Shown: positions 42,479-53,212 of the stretch, piece after piece
Position numbering within the stretch: position 1 is the stretch's first letter
How the letters are laid out: each line of letters begins with the position of its first letter
Assembly (NCBI RefSeq): GCF_039544205.1
Contig: NZ_BAABLF010000005.1
Coordinates: 310,001 to 374,000, forward strand
Reading direction: 5' to 3'
DNA: 64,000 bases
Origin: Ferrimonas gelatinilytica
GTDB taxonomy: Bacteria > Pseudomonadota > Gammaproteobacteria > Enterobacterales > Shewanellaceae
Notes under the pieces: model-generated
Database searches by the model: none
Seen by the model: the letters and a program-made list of their open reading frames with translations, nothing else
Told to the model about the DNA's origin: nothing
Position numbers and translations under genes: made by a program

Positions 42479-43990
42479 TCAACCCATCTGGGCGATCTCG
42501 CCGCGCCAGAAGGCGGGGCCGGTTTCATGGACGTTGTTCCCTTCGGCATCCACGGCCACGGTCACCGGCATGTTCTCCACTTCGAACTCGTAGATCGCCT
42601 CCATGCCCAGATCTTCGAACGCCACCACGCGGGCCTTCTTAATCGCCTTGGCCACCAGGTAAGCCGCGCCCCCTACCGCCATCAGGTAAGCGGACTTGTG
42701 GCGGGCGATGGACTCGACCGTCGCCGGGCCGCGTTCCGCCTTGCCGATCATCCCCATCAGGCCCGTCTCCGACAGCATCTGCTCGGTAAACTTGTCCATC
42801 CGGGTGGCGGTGGTGGGGCCAGCCGGACCCACCACCTCGTCACCCACCGCGTCGACAGGGCCAACGTAGTAGATAAAGCGGCCACGGAAATCCACCCCTT
42901 CCGGCAGGCCTGCGCCGGAGTCCAGCATCTCCTTGATCCGCTTGTGGGCAGCATCGCGTCCGGTCAGGATCTTGCCGTTGAGCAGCAGCACATCACCGGC
43001 CTTCCAGCTGCGCTGCTCCTCGGGTGTCAGGGTATCCAGGTTGACCCGCTTGACCTTCTCCCCCACCTCCTGGGTGATCTCAGGCCAGTCCTCCAGGCTG
43101 GGCACCGGCAGCTGCGCCGGGCCGCGGCCGTCGAGGTGGAAATGCACATGGCGGGTGGCGGCACAGTTGGGGATCATCACCACCGGCTTGGAGGCCGCAT
43201 GGGTCGGTGCCGTCTTGATCTTCACATCCAGGACGGTGGTCAGTCCGCCCAGGCCCTGGGCACCGATCCCCAGTTTGTTGGCACGGTCGAAGATCTCCAG
43301 CCGAAGCGCCTCATCGGCGTCCTTGGCACCTCGGGCCTTGAGCTCATGGATATCGATATGCTCCATCAGCGCCTCTTTGGCCATCACCGCCGCCTTCTCG
43401 GCGGTGCCACCGATCCCGATCCCCAGCATGCCCGGGGGACACCAGCCCGCACCCATGGTCGGCAGGGTTTTCTCCACCCACTCGGCCACGTCGTCGGAGG
43501 GATTGAGCATCACCATCTTGGACTTGTTTTCTGAGCCGCCTCCCTTGGCGGCGATCATCACCTCGACCTCGTCACCGGGAACCATCTCGATATGAACGAC
43601 GGAGGGGGTGTTGTCCTTGGTGTTTTTGCGAGCGCCGGCGGGATCGGCAACGATGGAGGCACGCAGCGGGTTATCCGGGTTGGTGTAGGCGCGGCGTACC
43701 CCCTCATCCACCATCTGCTGCACCGTCAGATCACTGTCCCACTGCACCTGCATCCCAATTTTAACGAAACAGGTCACAATCCCGGTGTCCTGACACAGGG
43801 GACGGTGCCCCTCGGCGCTCATTCGGGAGTTGATCAGGATCTGTGCCATGGCGTCCTTGGCCGCCGGGTTCAGCTCCTTTTCATAGGCGGCATTAAGCGC
43901 CTGGATGAAATCTTTCGGGTGGTAATATGAGATGTATTGCAGCGCGTCAGCGACTGAGCTGACGAAGTGCTCTTTCTGGATCACAGCCAT
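42479..43990 (-). CDS. Class I fumarate hydratase (4Fe-4S, FumA/FumB type)
   Basis: Interconverts fumarate and malate using an oxygen-sensitive [4Fe-4S] cluster. The 503-residue protein has candidate cluster cysteines in HRPLCQDTGIV, GAGWCPPGMLGIGIGG and IPNCAATRHVHFHL, and the C-terminal beta domain with GPAGPTTATRMDKF and HKSAYLMAVGGAAYLVAKAI. TGGAG lies 6 bases before the ATG at 43990. The frame is open 58 codons further up but that part is not fumarase-like. FumA and FumB cannot be told apart by reading. Confidence 0.95.
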   Translation of the reverse strand: MAVIQKEHFVSSVADALQYISYYHPKDFIQALNAAYEKELNPAAKDAMAQILINSRMSAEGHRPLCQDTGIVTCFVKIGMQVQWDSDLTVQQMVDEGVRRAYTNPDNPLRASIVADPAGARKNTKDNTPSVVHIEMVPGDEVEVMIAAKGGGSENKSKMVMLNPSDDVAEWVEKTLPTMGAGWCPPGMLGIGIGGTAEKAAVMAKEALMEHIDIHELKARGAKDADEALRLEIFDRANKLGIGAQGLGGLTTVLDVKIKTAPTHAASKPVVMIPNCAATRHVHFHLDGRGPAQLPVPSLEDWPEITQEVGEKVKRVNLDTLTPEEQRSWKAGDVLLLNGKILTGRDAAHKRIKEMLDSGAGLPEGVDFRGRFIYYVGPVDAVGDEVVGPAGPTTATRMDKFTEQMLSETGLMGMIGKAERGPATVESIARHKSAYLMAVGGAAYLVAKAIKKARVVAFEDLGMEAIYEFEVENMPVTVAVDAEGNNVHETGPAFWRGEIAQMG

Positions 43991-44236
43991 TGAATACTCC
44001 AGGGCTTCCAAGCCCGCATCACGGTTTAACCGGTTGGTGAACCGGCCGTTTTCGGTGCGGCTATGATAACCGAGCCCCCCAATGGCGCCAACACCCGTGA
44101 GCCAGGTCACGCCTCCGTGATAAACTGCCCAAGGATAGGGCCACCCGGATCGCTGAGGATACACCGCTCAGAGCACCACTTGAGTCATTGTCTGGAACGG
44201 CGCTGACGCCCGTGGTGGGTAGCATGGGAGGAGACA

Positions 44237-44875
44237 ATGCCCGCTCGAGGTTCTCACTGTACGCCGCCATCGAACACCCGGGGCTTCACGCCCTTTGGGG
44301 CACGATCACTGGCCGAGCCCCACTGGCTGACCCTGCCACTTTTACTGTTTATCCTCGGGACAGGGTGCAGTGCCAATCCGGCACCGGCGCAACCTACCGC
44401 CCCAACAGCGGTCACCCACTGGAGTATCAGCGCCGCTCCGGAACCTTTGCGCTACACACCGCAGCGTGGTCTTGCGCCCCTGCCACAGAGCCCCCGCTAC
44501 GGTCCGCCAAGACCGGGGTACGCCCCGTTTCACCTCTATCCCCCCTACTCGCCCGCAACGCCGCCGATCCGGGGGCTAATCCCGCTGCAACGCCCCACGG
44601 GTCCCATCCAGTGGGATCGCAACCCAACGACTCTGCCCTCGATCGAGCAAAGGCCAGCGTTACCGCACCGCTATGTGCCCGGTCGTCAGCCGGTTCAACC
44701 CGTCCCCGAGGTGATTACGCCGGCCAATCAGCCCCCAGACTACCTGACGCCCAAACCCCCGGTGCCCGCAGTTATCGGACCGCCAAGGCGCAGCCCGGTC
44801 CAGCCGCGCCCCTTGTTGCGTCCGGTCCCGCCTGTGGTGGTGCCCCGCCCGACCTCCCCGGTGCGACCGCGTTAG
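44237..44875 (+). CDS. Proline-rich putative lipoprotein, unknown
   Basis: A 212-residue protein with GGGAGGAG 3 bases before the ATG. After 28 residues comes a hydrophobic segment ending LGTGCSANPAP, which looks like a lipoprotein signal, though the long lead and G at -3 are imperfect. The rest is a low-complexity, proline- and arginine-rich tail with PP, PRP and QPRP patterns. Such tails occur in envelope-spanning spacers. The overlapping frame at 44188-44910 is a shadow. No family recognised. Divergent from the fumarase gene. Confidence 0.58.
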   Translation: MPARGSHCTPPSNTRGFTPFGARSLAEPHWLTLPLLLFILGTGCSANPAPAQPTAPTAVTHWSISAAPEPLRYTPQRGLAPLPQSPRYGPPRPGYAPFHLYPPYSPATPPIRGLIPLQRPTGPIQWDRNPTTLPSIEQRPALPHRYVPGRQPVQPVPEVITPANQPPDYLTPKPPVPAVIGPPRRSPVQPRPLLRPVPPVVVPRPTSPVRPR

Positions 44876-44983
44876 CCCAGAGGATTAAGCTCCTTCGACC
44901 TCAGTGTTGAGCAACTGACGCTATGACATTCAACGCGCTTTGGGCCAAAGACACCTATCACCGCATACACGCACCGCACACGA

Positions 44984-45010
44984 AAAAGGCGCCCACATAG
45001 GGGCGCCTTC
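44984..45010 (-). terminator. Terminator of the outer-membrane protein gene
   Basis: On the minus strand, stem AAGGCGCCC/GGGCGCCTT with a six-base loop and a T-run, about 35 bases after the stop at 45045. Confidence 0.82.
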
Positions 45011-45044
45011 TGATGACAATGCCAGAACCTCTTCTTCGGAACCC

Positions 45045-46673
45045 TTAGAACCGGTAGTTCAGGTTGAGGGTGAAGGAGTCGCGGCTCGGCCCCAGGTTGT
45101 AGATCCCGGTGATCCGGTAGTGTTTACCAAACTGCTTGTTAAAACCGATCAGGCCGGTCCAGCGATCCACGTTGACGCCAACGTCGAAGGTAAAGTTGTC
45201 GAAGGGGCCCACGGGACCCAACTCGCCTCGCATGTAGTCCTTAAGGCCCTGGTACTCCGCACCCACGAAGATCTGGGCGCCCCAGTCCACCATCTGGTAG
45301 CCCACCATCGGTTGTGCCGTTACAACGGCCGAGCCATCGCCGGTGCCCCCTTCGAGCTTGGTCCGGGTGTAAGTACCGGTCAGTGACGCGAAGAACTGCT
45401 TGTAGCCAATGGAGAGCGTGGTGCCAATCCCGGTGAGGTTGTAGGTCAGATCCAGCGGCACGTGCAGCATCTGCTCCTCGACAATAGGCTTGATGCACTG
45501 ACCAGCAACCTCAATCGCGCAGATCCCCTTAAACTTGGCAGCCACATCCGCGTCGATATTTACCTTACCCACCAGGCCGTAGACGTTCCAAAACGGAAGA
45601 ATGTTCACGTCACCACGGAAGGTCACGCTCTCCGCGTTCACCGAGGCGGTGGACTCGGCAGGATCGAAGAACACCTCAAGGACCTCCGGGGGCAGGTCCA
45701 GGACACTGAAGCTGTTAAAGCCCACATCCATGTTCTGATTACGGTAGGACATGGACACACCGAAGGGCAGCGGCAGGTCAATGCCCTTGCGGCGCACCAT
45801 ATCACCCATCAGCGGGAAGGTACGACGCAGTTTGACCTTGGTTTCGCGGACCCGCGGGTCAGATACCCGACTGAGCAGATCCTCGTCAGCCACCAGGGGT
45901 TGACTGTCGCTGTCGTAGTAGGCCACGGGCAGCACTTCAATATGCTTGGTTACCGGCTTTCCTTTCACCGTGCCTTCGAGTCGAACCCGTTTCCTCTTTA
46001 CAACCACCTTACCACTGGGCAGCTGCGCGAACTCGGTGCGCTGGTGGTAGCTGTCCACCTTAATGCCCGCGAAAGTAAAGGGTTTGTCATTGGTCAACTC
46101 CATGCTAACCACTTCACCGTCCACTACCCGCATCTCGGCACGAACGTGACGGAAATAGCTGATATCCTGCGGCAGAGCGAAGCGTGAATAGCTGAATTTG
46201 ATGAGGGTTTCACCGCCACCGAGATCCGTCACCTGCAGCGACTTCTTGTCGTAGGTCTCCGCGTATTGGTTGAGTCGATACTCCAACCGGACCATCTGCT
46301 CGATGTTCTCTACCAGGCGCTCGTCCTTATGGACAAGACCCGGCTCATACTTGATCCGCAGATCGATATTTCCCTTTTCATCAGTGCTTTGCACCAGGAA
46401 GGCCTGGGTTCGGGCCTCCTCCCCATCGGTGATGGTGCGCTTGTCCACGAACTGCACCAGATGGGCGTCGGTCGCCAGGCTGGTGAGGCCCAGAGTCGGA
46501 ACGTACTCAGGCACACCAAGGGTCTCAAGCGCCAACTCGGCTGCTTCTTGCTCCTCGGACTCCTCGCGACCCTCACTACGACTGGTCTTGGCTTCAGCGG
46601 CAGCCTGGAACAGCATCAGGCAGGCGGTGACAAGGAATAGGTAGAGATATCGAACAGGTTTCAGATCGGTCAT
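45045..46673 (-). CDS. Outer-membrane beta-barrel protein, unknown
   Basis: I do not recognise this 542-residue protein. It has a signal peptide (about residues 1-28), a glutamate-rich stretch (EGREESEEQEAAELALE), a soluble N-terminal region to about residue 300, and a C-terminal part rich in alternating hydrophobic strands (VPLDLTYNLTGIGTTLSIGYKQ onward) that ends in NLNYRF, the aromatic C-terminus expected for BAM-assembled barrels. Two cysteines close a loop (GICAIEVAGQC). It is probably an outer-membrane channel or adhesin-like barrel. It sits alone between ruvC and the proline-rich gene. Confidence 0.75.
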   Translation of the reverse strand: MTDLKPVRYLYLFLVTACLMLFQAAAEAKTSRSEGREESEEQEAAELALETLGVPEYVPTLGLTSLATDAHLVQFVDKRTITDGEEARTQAFLVQSTDEKGNIDLRIKYEPGLVHKDERLVENIEQMVRLEYRLNQYAETYDKKSLQVTDLGGGETLIKFSYSRFALPQDISYFRHVRAEMRVVDGEVVSMELTNDKPFTFAGIKVDSYHQRTEFAQLPSGKVVVKRKRVRLEGTVKGKPVTKHIEVLPVAYYDSDSQPLVADEDLLSRVSDPRVRETKVKLRRTFPLMGDMVRRKGIDLPLPFGVSMSYRNQNMDVGFNSFSVLDLPPEVLEVFFDPAESTASVNAESVTFRGDVNILPFWNVYGLVGKVNIDADVAAKFKGICAIEVAGQCIKPIVEEQMLHVPLDLTYNLTGIGTTLSIGYKQFFASLTGTYTRTKLEGGTGDGSAVVTAQPMVGYQMVDWGAQIFVGAEYQGLKDYMRGELGPVGPFDNFTFDVGVNVDRWTGLIGFNKQFGKHYRITGIYNLGPSRDSFTLNLNYRF

Positions 46674-47275
46674 TACATACTCGGTTAGTGATGCGAAATG
46701 GTGACGCTCGTCGCGGCGGGGCCCGACGGAAAACCTCCCCTTTCTCCGCGGCTGGCTGCAAAGCGATGGCGGGCGTGGAAGGCGATATCCCTATCTGTGG
46801 TGGGAGCAACCGACGGTGCTGTGAGTCCGGCTTACGCCAATCCCTTCGACCTGAAGCGTTCGAGGTTCAATGTCGCTGCTCTATGCCTCTGAAAAGGCGT
46901 GCGTACCTTACCGATCGCATTGGCCAAAAACCAATCGATATGCCATTTCTGTGACATGGTAAACATTTTTTACCAGCGGGATTGGGCCATACAGTTTCCA
47001 TACAGTTCAATCACATAGGGAGAGGTTGAGTCGCTTGCGCATCGAAATGGCGAGCAACACACGTCCGTGTGTCGAGGGGCTTATCCGGGATGGCCGAAAG
47101 GGTTATCTGACCTCGCCTGGGGGATCCCAAGCGAAGTCGCTTACCAGTTCAAAATGAAAGCTGTGGATACGAGTTTGGCGCCAGCCCGGGGTCTTTGGTG
47201 GGCCAATCCCAAGCCAGTGAGCCAAAGCCCTCCTCAACCCGGGGGCAGAGGTGAGCCAATCATGGAAGGGAGGGC
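46674..47275. other. 602-base intergenic region with tandem direct repeats
   Basis: No gene supported; short frames on both strands lack similarity and ribosome sites. CCATACAGTT occurs twice at an 11-base period (46987-46996 and 46998-47007), a pattern seen in activator or response-regulator binding sites. A small hairpin ACACACG/CGTGTGT lies at about 47055-47071. It probably holds the promoter and leader of the outer-membrane protein gene. Confidence 0.5.
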
Positions 47276-47797
47276 CTAGCGGTACCGCCCGCCGATACGC
47301 ACCGAGGCTCTGCCCGCCAGGGCCACCAGGCCGCGCTGCATATGGGCATGAGTGATGGCGATCGCCAGGGCATCCGCCGCGTCCGCCTGGGGGGCGGCAG
47401 GCAGTTTCAGCAGCTGGGTAACCATATGCTGGATCTGCGGCTTGCTGGCACCGCCGGTACCCACCACGGCATTTTTGATCTGGGTGGGGCTGTATTCCGA
47501 CACGGGCAGCGCGGCGTTCATCGCCGCCACGATGGCTGCCCCCCGGGCCTGGCCCAGTTTCAACGCCGAGTCCGCATTGCGCCCCATAAACACCCGCTCG
47601 ATGGCAAACTCGTCCGGCTGGAACTGACGCACCAGCTCCGAGACACCGTCGTAGATGATCTTCAGGCGCTCTGGCAGATCCTGCTCCGGCAGCCGGATGC
47701 AGCCACTGCCCAGGTAGTCGAAGTGACGACCACGGAAACGAACCACGCCATAACCGGTCAGGCGCGAGCCAGGGTCGATCCCCAGGATGATACTCAT
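47276..47797 (-). CDS. ruvC: Holliday junction resolvase RuvC
   Basis: Endonuclease that cuts Holliday junctions held by RuvAB. It has 173 residues, exactly the E. coli length. Catalytic acids are visible: D8 in LGIDPGSRLTGYG, E in FAIERVFMGRNADSAL, and the pair in QADAADALAIAITHAHM. It follows yebC on the same strand with 9 bases between them. Unlike in most relatives, ruvA and ruvB are not next in line. Confidence 0.97.
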   Translation of the reverse strand: MSIILGIDPGSRLTGYGVVRFRGRHFDYLGSGCIRLPEQDLPERLKIIYDGVSELVRQFQPDEFAIERVFMGRNADSALKLGQARGAAIVAAMNAALPVSEYSPTQIKNAVVGTGGASKPQIQHMVTQLLKLPAAPQADAADALAIAITHAHMQRGLVALAGRASVRIGGRYR

Positions 47798-47806
47798 CCG
47801 ACCGCC

Positions 47807-48553
47807 CTAGCCCAGCTGCGCCATGACGTCATCGGAGATATCGCCGTTATGGTATACCTCCTGGACATCGTCATTGTCTTCCAGCACATCGATCAACCTG
47901 AGCAGCTTGTTGGCAGTATCCAGATCCAGGTCGGTTTTGGTCGCCGGTACCAGGGTGACCTCGGCGTTGACCGCCTCCAGTCCCGATGCGTCCAGTGCAT
48001 CCTTTACCGAGCCGAACGCTTCCGGCGTGGTATACACATCGATGCTGCCATCATCGCTGCGGATGACGTCATCGGCACCGGCCTCAAGGGCCAACTCCAT
48101 CACCCTGTCCTCATCGGTACCGGGCCCGTAAGAGATCACCCCTTGCTTGCTGAACAGGTACGCCACGCTGCCATCGGTCCCCAGGTTGCCACCGGCCTTG
48201 GTAAAGGCACTGCGGACCCCGGACACGGTACGATTGCGGTTATCGGTCATGGTCTCCACCATCACCGCGGTACCCCCCGGCCCGTAACCCTCGTAGATGA
48301 TGGTTTCCAGTGCCTGACCTTCCAGCTCTCCGGCTCCCCGCTTGACCGCTCGCTCGACGGTATCCCTGGGCATGTTGTTGGAGAGAGCCTTGTCGATGGC
48401 AGCACGAAGCCGGGCGTTGGCATCCGGATCGGAACCGCCCTCACGGGCCGCCACCGTAAGCTCACGAATGAGCTTGGTGAAGATCTTGCCCCGCTTGGCG
48501 TCTTGTGCCGCCTTGCGATGTTTGATGTTGGACCATTTACTGTGTCCGGCCAT
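47807..48553 (-). CDS. yebC: YebC/PmpR family protein (TACO1-like)
   Basis: DNA- or ribosome-associated factor; recent work on the family points to relief of ribosome stalling at proline-rich stretches, while older work describes transcription regulation. It has 248 residues (E. coli 246), starting MAGHSKWSNIKHRKAAQDAK, with NARLRAAIDKALSNNMPRDT and YEGYGPGGTAVMVE. Located between aspS and ruvC, the usual place. Confidence 0.97.
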   Translation of the reverse strand: MAGHSKWSNIKHRKAAQDAKRGKIFTKLIRELTVAAREGGSDPDANARLRAAIDKALSNNMPRDTVERAVKRGAGELEGQALETIIYEGYGPGGTAVMVETMTDNRNRTVSGVRSAFTKAGGNLGTDGSVAYLFSKQGVISYGPGTDEDRVMELALEAGADDVIRSDDGSIDVYTTPEAFGSVKDALDASGLEAVNAEVTLVPATKTDLDLDTANKLLRLIDVLEDNDDVQEVYHNGDISDDVMAQLG

Positions 48554-48603
48554 AAAAAATTTCCTCCATAGATTTCCTTAGGTTAAGCCTGTTCCCAAGG
48601 AAA

Positions 48604-48631
48604 ACAAACCCGGCGCGATGGCCGGGTTTGT
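48604..48631 (-). terminator. Terminator after aspS
   Basis: On the minus strand, stem CAAACCCGGC/GCCGGGTTTG followed by the T-rich TTTTCC, about 25 bases past the aspS stop. It suggests that yebC-ruvC can be transcribed separately. Confidence 0.7.
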
Positions 48632-48652
48632 GGGCACTCAGAAACGTCTGAG

Positions 48653-50419
<1,767 letters not shown>

Positions 50420-50658
50420 CGACAGCTCCTGTTTCTTAATGCGATGAGTCGACGACGCCCAGGGGCACCGTCACGGGAATTTTCAAAGCCGGCATTATAG
50501 AGAAAAGCCCTCAGGATCAGAAGCGCCCCGGCCCGCTTAACGACCTCTTTGCGCGTATAGTCGGCAAGGGATCGGCGATGGCCGTCGCAGTTTAAGCGGC
50601 GTAATGGTCGATTTCGGTACAAAATGAAGGGATGTCAGGCCTCTGCGTCCGGCCGTGC

Positions 50659-50688
50659 TTGCTGCCAACCGAACCAGCGAGATAAAAT
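50659..50688 (+). promoter_or_regulatory. Candidate sigma-70 promoter of cmoA
   Basis: TTGCTG and TAAAAT are separated by 18 bases, about 30 bases upstream of the cmoA start. It is the best promoter-like pair seen in the aspS-cmoA intergenic region. Confidence 0.45.
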
Positions 50689-50716
50689 CGCGCCCTTGTT
50701 TTACAGGAAGGCTGTT

Positions 50717-51448
50717 ATGACCGTCGAACAGGACAAAATTTTCTCCAAGCCGTTAGATCAGATTGGCGATTTTCGCTTCGATGACACCGTGGCGTCGGTG
50801 TTTCCTGACATGATCTCCCGCTCCATCCCCGGTTATGGCGAAATTCTTCAGACCCTCTCCAAGCTGGCACGCAAGGCGGTGACGGCGGACAGCCAGGTGT
50901 ATGACCTCGGCTGCTCCCTCGGGGCCGCGACCCTGGCGATGCGGCGCGGGATCCGAGAAACCGGGGTGAAGATCATCGCGGTCGATAACTCCGAGGCGAT
51001 GATCAACCGCGCCCAGTCCCACCTGCAGGCTTACGTCAGCGATGTGCCGGTGGAACTGGTTTGCGCCGATATCCGCGATGTGGCCATCGAGCACGCCTCC
51101 ATGGTGGTGCTCAACTTTACCCTGCAGTTCCTCGCTCCCGAGGACAGGGACCGTCTCGTCACCAAGGTCTATCGAGGCATGTGTCCTGGAGGCTTACTGG
51201 TGGTCTCAGAGAAGCTGGTCTTTGCCCAGCCCCAGACCCATCGCCTTATGGACGACCTGCACCTGGATTTTAAGCGGGCCAACGGCTATTCGGAGCTGGA
51301 GATCAGCCAGAAACGGACCGCACTGGAGAATGTGATGCGTCCGGATACCCTGGAGCAGCATCAGGCGCGCTTTGCCAAGGCGGGCTTTCGCGAGTCCAGC
51401 CTCTGGTTCCAATGTTATAACTTTGCCTCCATGGTGGCGATCAAGTAA
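50717..51448 (+). CDS. cmoA: Carboxy-S-adenosyl-L-methionine synthase CmoA
   Basis: Makes carboxy-SAM from SAM and prephenate for tRNA wobble modification. It has 243 residues (E. coli 247) with the SAM fold YDLGCSLGAATLAMRRG, DNSEAMINRAQ and VVLNFTLQFL. AGGAAG precedes the ATG at 50717; the upstream open frame (31 codons) is not conserved. Its TAA shares a base with the cmoB ATG. Confidence 0.97.
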   Translation: MTVEQDKIFSKPLDQIGDFRFDDTVASVFPDMISRSIPGYGEILQTLSKLARKAVTADSQVYDLGCSLGAATLAMRRGIRETGVKIIAVDNSEAMINRAQSHLQAYVSDVPVELVCADIRDVAIEHASMVVLNFTLQFLAPEDRDRLVTKVYRGMCPGGLLVVSEKLVFAQPQTHRLMDDLHLDFKRANGYSELEISQKRTALENVMRPDTLEQHQARFAKAGFRESSLWFQCYNFASMVAIK

Positions 51449-52419
51449 TGGATTTCAGTGATTTTTTTAAGCGCATCGCCGGCAGCCGACTCAACCACTG
51501 GCTGGAAACGGCCCCCGGTCAACTGGCCGAGTGGCGCAAATACCACCGCAATGGTCAGTTCCCCAAGTGGGAAAAGGTGCTGGCAAAACTGCCCGGCGCC
51601 AAACCCGATTACCAGGATATCCAGACCCGGGTCGCGTTTGGTCAGCCCGAAGAACTCAGCCCCGGCGAGCAGAAAAAACTCCACAACCTGCTGATGTGCT
51701 TAAGCCCTTGGCGAAAAGGGCCGTTTCATCTTTACGGGATCCATATCGATACCGAATGGCGCAGTGACTGGAAGTGGGATCGCCTGCTACCCCACATCAG
51801 CCCACTTAAGCACCGCACTGTGCTGGATGTGGGCTGTGGCAGTGGCTACCACATGTGGCGGATGCTCGGCGAGGGCGCCGAACTGGTGATCGGCGTGGAT
51901 CCGTCGGACCTGTTCCTGGCGCAGTTCGAAGCGGTACGCAAGATTGCCGGGGGAGCGGAAGATATCCACCTGTTACCACTGGGAATCCAGCAGCTGCCCG
52001 CCCTGCATGCGTTCGATACGGTTTTCTCAATGGGGGTCCTCTACCACCGGCGCAGTCCCATCGATCACCTGTTACAGCTGCAGGACCAACTCAAACCCGG
52101 CGGTGAATTAGTGCTGGAAACCTTGGTAATTGAAGGAGATGCGAATCAAGTCCTTGTGCCTGAGGAGCGATATGGGAAAATGAACAATGTCTGGTACCTG
52201 CCTTCCTCTGCGGCGCTGTTACTTTGGCTGCGTAAATGCGGCTTCGAAAACGCCCGTGTGGTCGATGAGGCGGATACCACGCTCGATGAGCAGCGGCGCA
52301 CCGACTGGATGACCAACGAATCCCTGAGCGACTACCTGGACCCAGAAGATCCGGGCCGTACTGTCGAAGGCTATCCCGCGCCCAAACGCGCTATTATCAT
52401 TGCAAATAAAGCTGGCTAA
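51448..52419 (+). CDS. cmoB: tRNA U34 carboxymethyltransferase CmoB
   Basis: Uses carboxy-SAM to form 5-carboxymethoxyuridine at the wobble position. It has 323 residues, the same as E. coli. The SAM-binding motif VLDVGCGSGYHMWRMLGEGA, the carboxy-SAM region WRSDWKWDRLLPHI and MGVLYHRRSPIDHLLQL are conserved. It overlaps cmoA by one base (TAATG) and precedes the peptidase lipoprotein gene by 22 bases. Confidence 0.97.
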   Translation: MDFSDFFKRIAGSRLNHWLETAPGQLAEWRKYHRNGQFPKWEKVLAKLPGAKPDYQDIQTRVAFGQPEELSPGEQKKLHNLLMCLSPWRKGPFHLYGIHIDTEWRSDWKWDRLLPHISPLKHRTVLDVGCGSGYHMWRMLGEGAELVIGVDPSDLFLAQFEAVRKIAGGAEDIHLLPLGIQQLPALHAFDTVFSMGVLYHRRSPIDHLLQLQDQLKPGGELVLETLVIEGDANQVLVPEERYGKMNNVWYLPSSAALLLWLRKCGFENARVVDEADTTLDEQRRTDWMTNESLSDYLDPEDPGRTVEGYPAPKRAIIIANKAG

Positions 52420-52441
52420 ACCACTTAAGGATTTTCTGCCG

Positions 52442-53200
52442 ATGAGATCTCACATCCTGATCGCCGTTACCATGATTAGCCTGCTGGGCGGCTGTGCCCA
52501 GAAGCCAGAGCCCGCCACCCAAGCCCAGCTGACCAACGTTATGGAGCAACAAAAAGCACAGATTGCGCAGTTGCTCAATCAACGCTGTGCCGAGGAGTTT
52601 CAGTTGGATGCCGCCGAGCAGGCGTATCAGACCCAGGTGATCGAACAGTTGACCGGCGTCAATACCGCCATGGCGGCCTTAGTCGCCAGCAGCCAGCGCC
52701 CCCCCGTCGAGTGCCCGGAGGTCAAACCCGATCCCCTGGGGGAGAAGATGGTGCTGGGTGAAGTGGAGCATGTGTATGTCCAGGAGGTCGGCCGTGCCTT
52801 CGATGCCCGGGTCGACACCGGCGCGGTCAGCTCCTCCATCTCTGCGCAAAACATTCAAGCCTTTGAGCGTGACGGTAAGGAGTGGGTGCGCTTCGAAATC
52901 CCGCGAAACGGCGAGCCTCAGGCCGACGAAAAGGATGAGAAAACGCCCGAAGCCAACACCGTAGAGGCGCGCATCGCCCGCTACGTTAATATCAAGCGTG
53001 CCTCCGCCGAAGGAACGGAGCGCCGCCCGGTTATTTTGGCCCGGTTGAAGGTCGGCGATTACGTGGCGGAAACCGAGCTCAACCTGACCGACCGCAGTCA
53101 CATGGAGTATCCCCTGCTACTCGGCCGCAAGTTTTTCAAGGACATTGCCGTGGTGGATGTCAGCCGCAGTTACATTCTGTCCGACTCAAACAGCCAATAA
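52442..53200 (+). CDS. Lipoprotein with retropepsin-like aspartyl peptidase domain (PF05618 family)
   Basis: A 252-residue lipoprotein: the lipobox LLGGC puts the lipidated cysteine at residue 18. A helical region (about 25-90) is followed by a domain long annotated as ATP-dependent zinc protease but with a retropepsin-like aspartyl motif, here VDTGAVSSS with D125. Conserved RPVILARLKVGD and PLLLGRKFF follow. It probably acts in the periplasm. It begins the cassette with the inactive transglutaminase and ATP-grasp genes, which co-occur widely in Proteobacteria; the substrate is not known from the sequence. Start ATG 52442; the preceding frame overlaps cmoB and is not coding. Confidence 0.88.
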   Translation: MRSHILIAVTMISLLGGCAQKPEPATQAQLTNVMEQQKAQIAQLLNQRCAEEFQLDAAEQAYQTQVIEQLTGVNTAMAALVASSQRPPVECPEVKPDPLGEKMVLGEVEHVYVQEVGRAFDARVDTGAVSSSISAQNIQAFERDGKEWVRFEIPRNGEPQADEKDEKTPEANTVEARIARYVNIKRASAEGTERRPVILARLKVGDYVAETELNLTDRSHMEYPLLLGRKFFKDIAVVDVSRSYILSDSNSQ

Positions 53201-53212
53201 AAGGAATCCCCA

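Noticed and set aside
44188..44910. A 240-residue frame overlapping the proline-rich gene
   Set aside because: It lacks a ribosome site, and its composition is that of a frame-shifted copy of the 44237 frame, which has a strong ribosome site and a signal-like segment.
47034..47279. Small plus-strand frames upstream of ruvC
   Set aside because: Weak or non-ATG starts, no conserved motif and no membrane or signal segment; more likely leader sequence.
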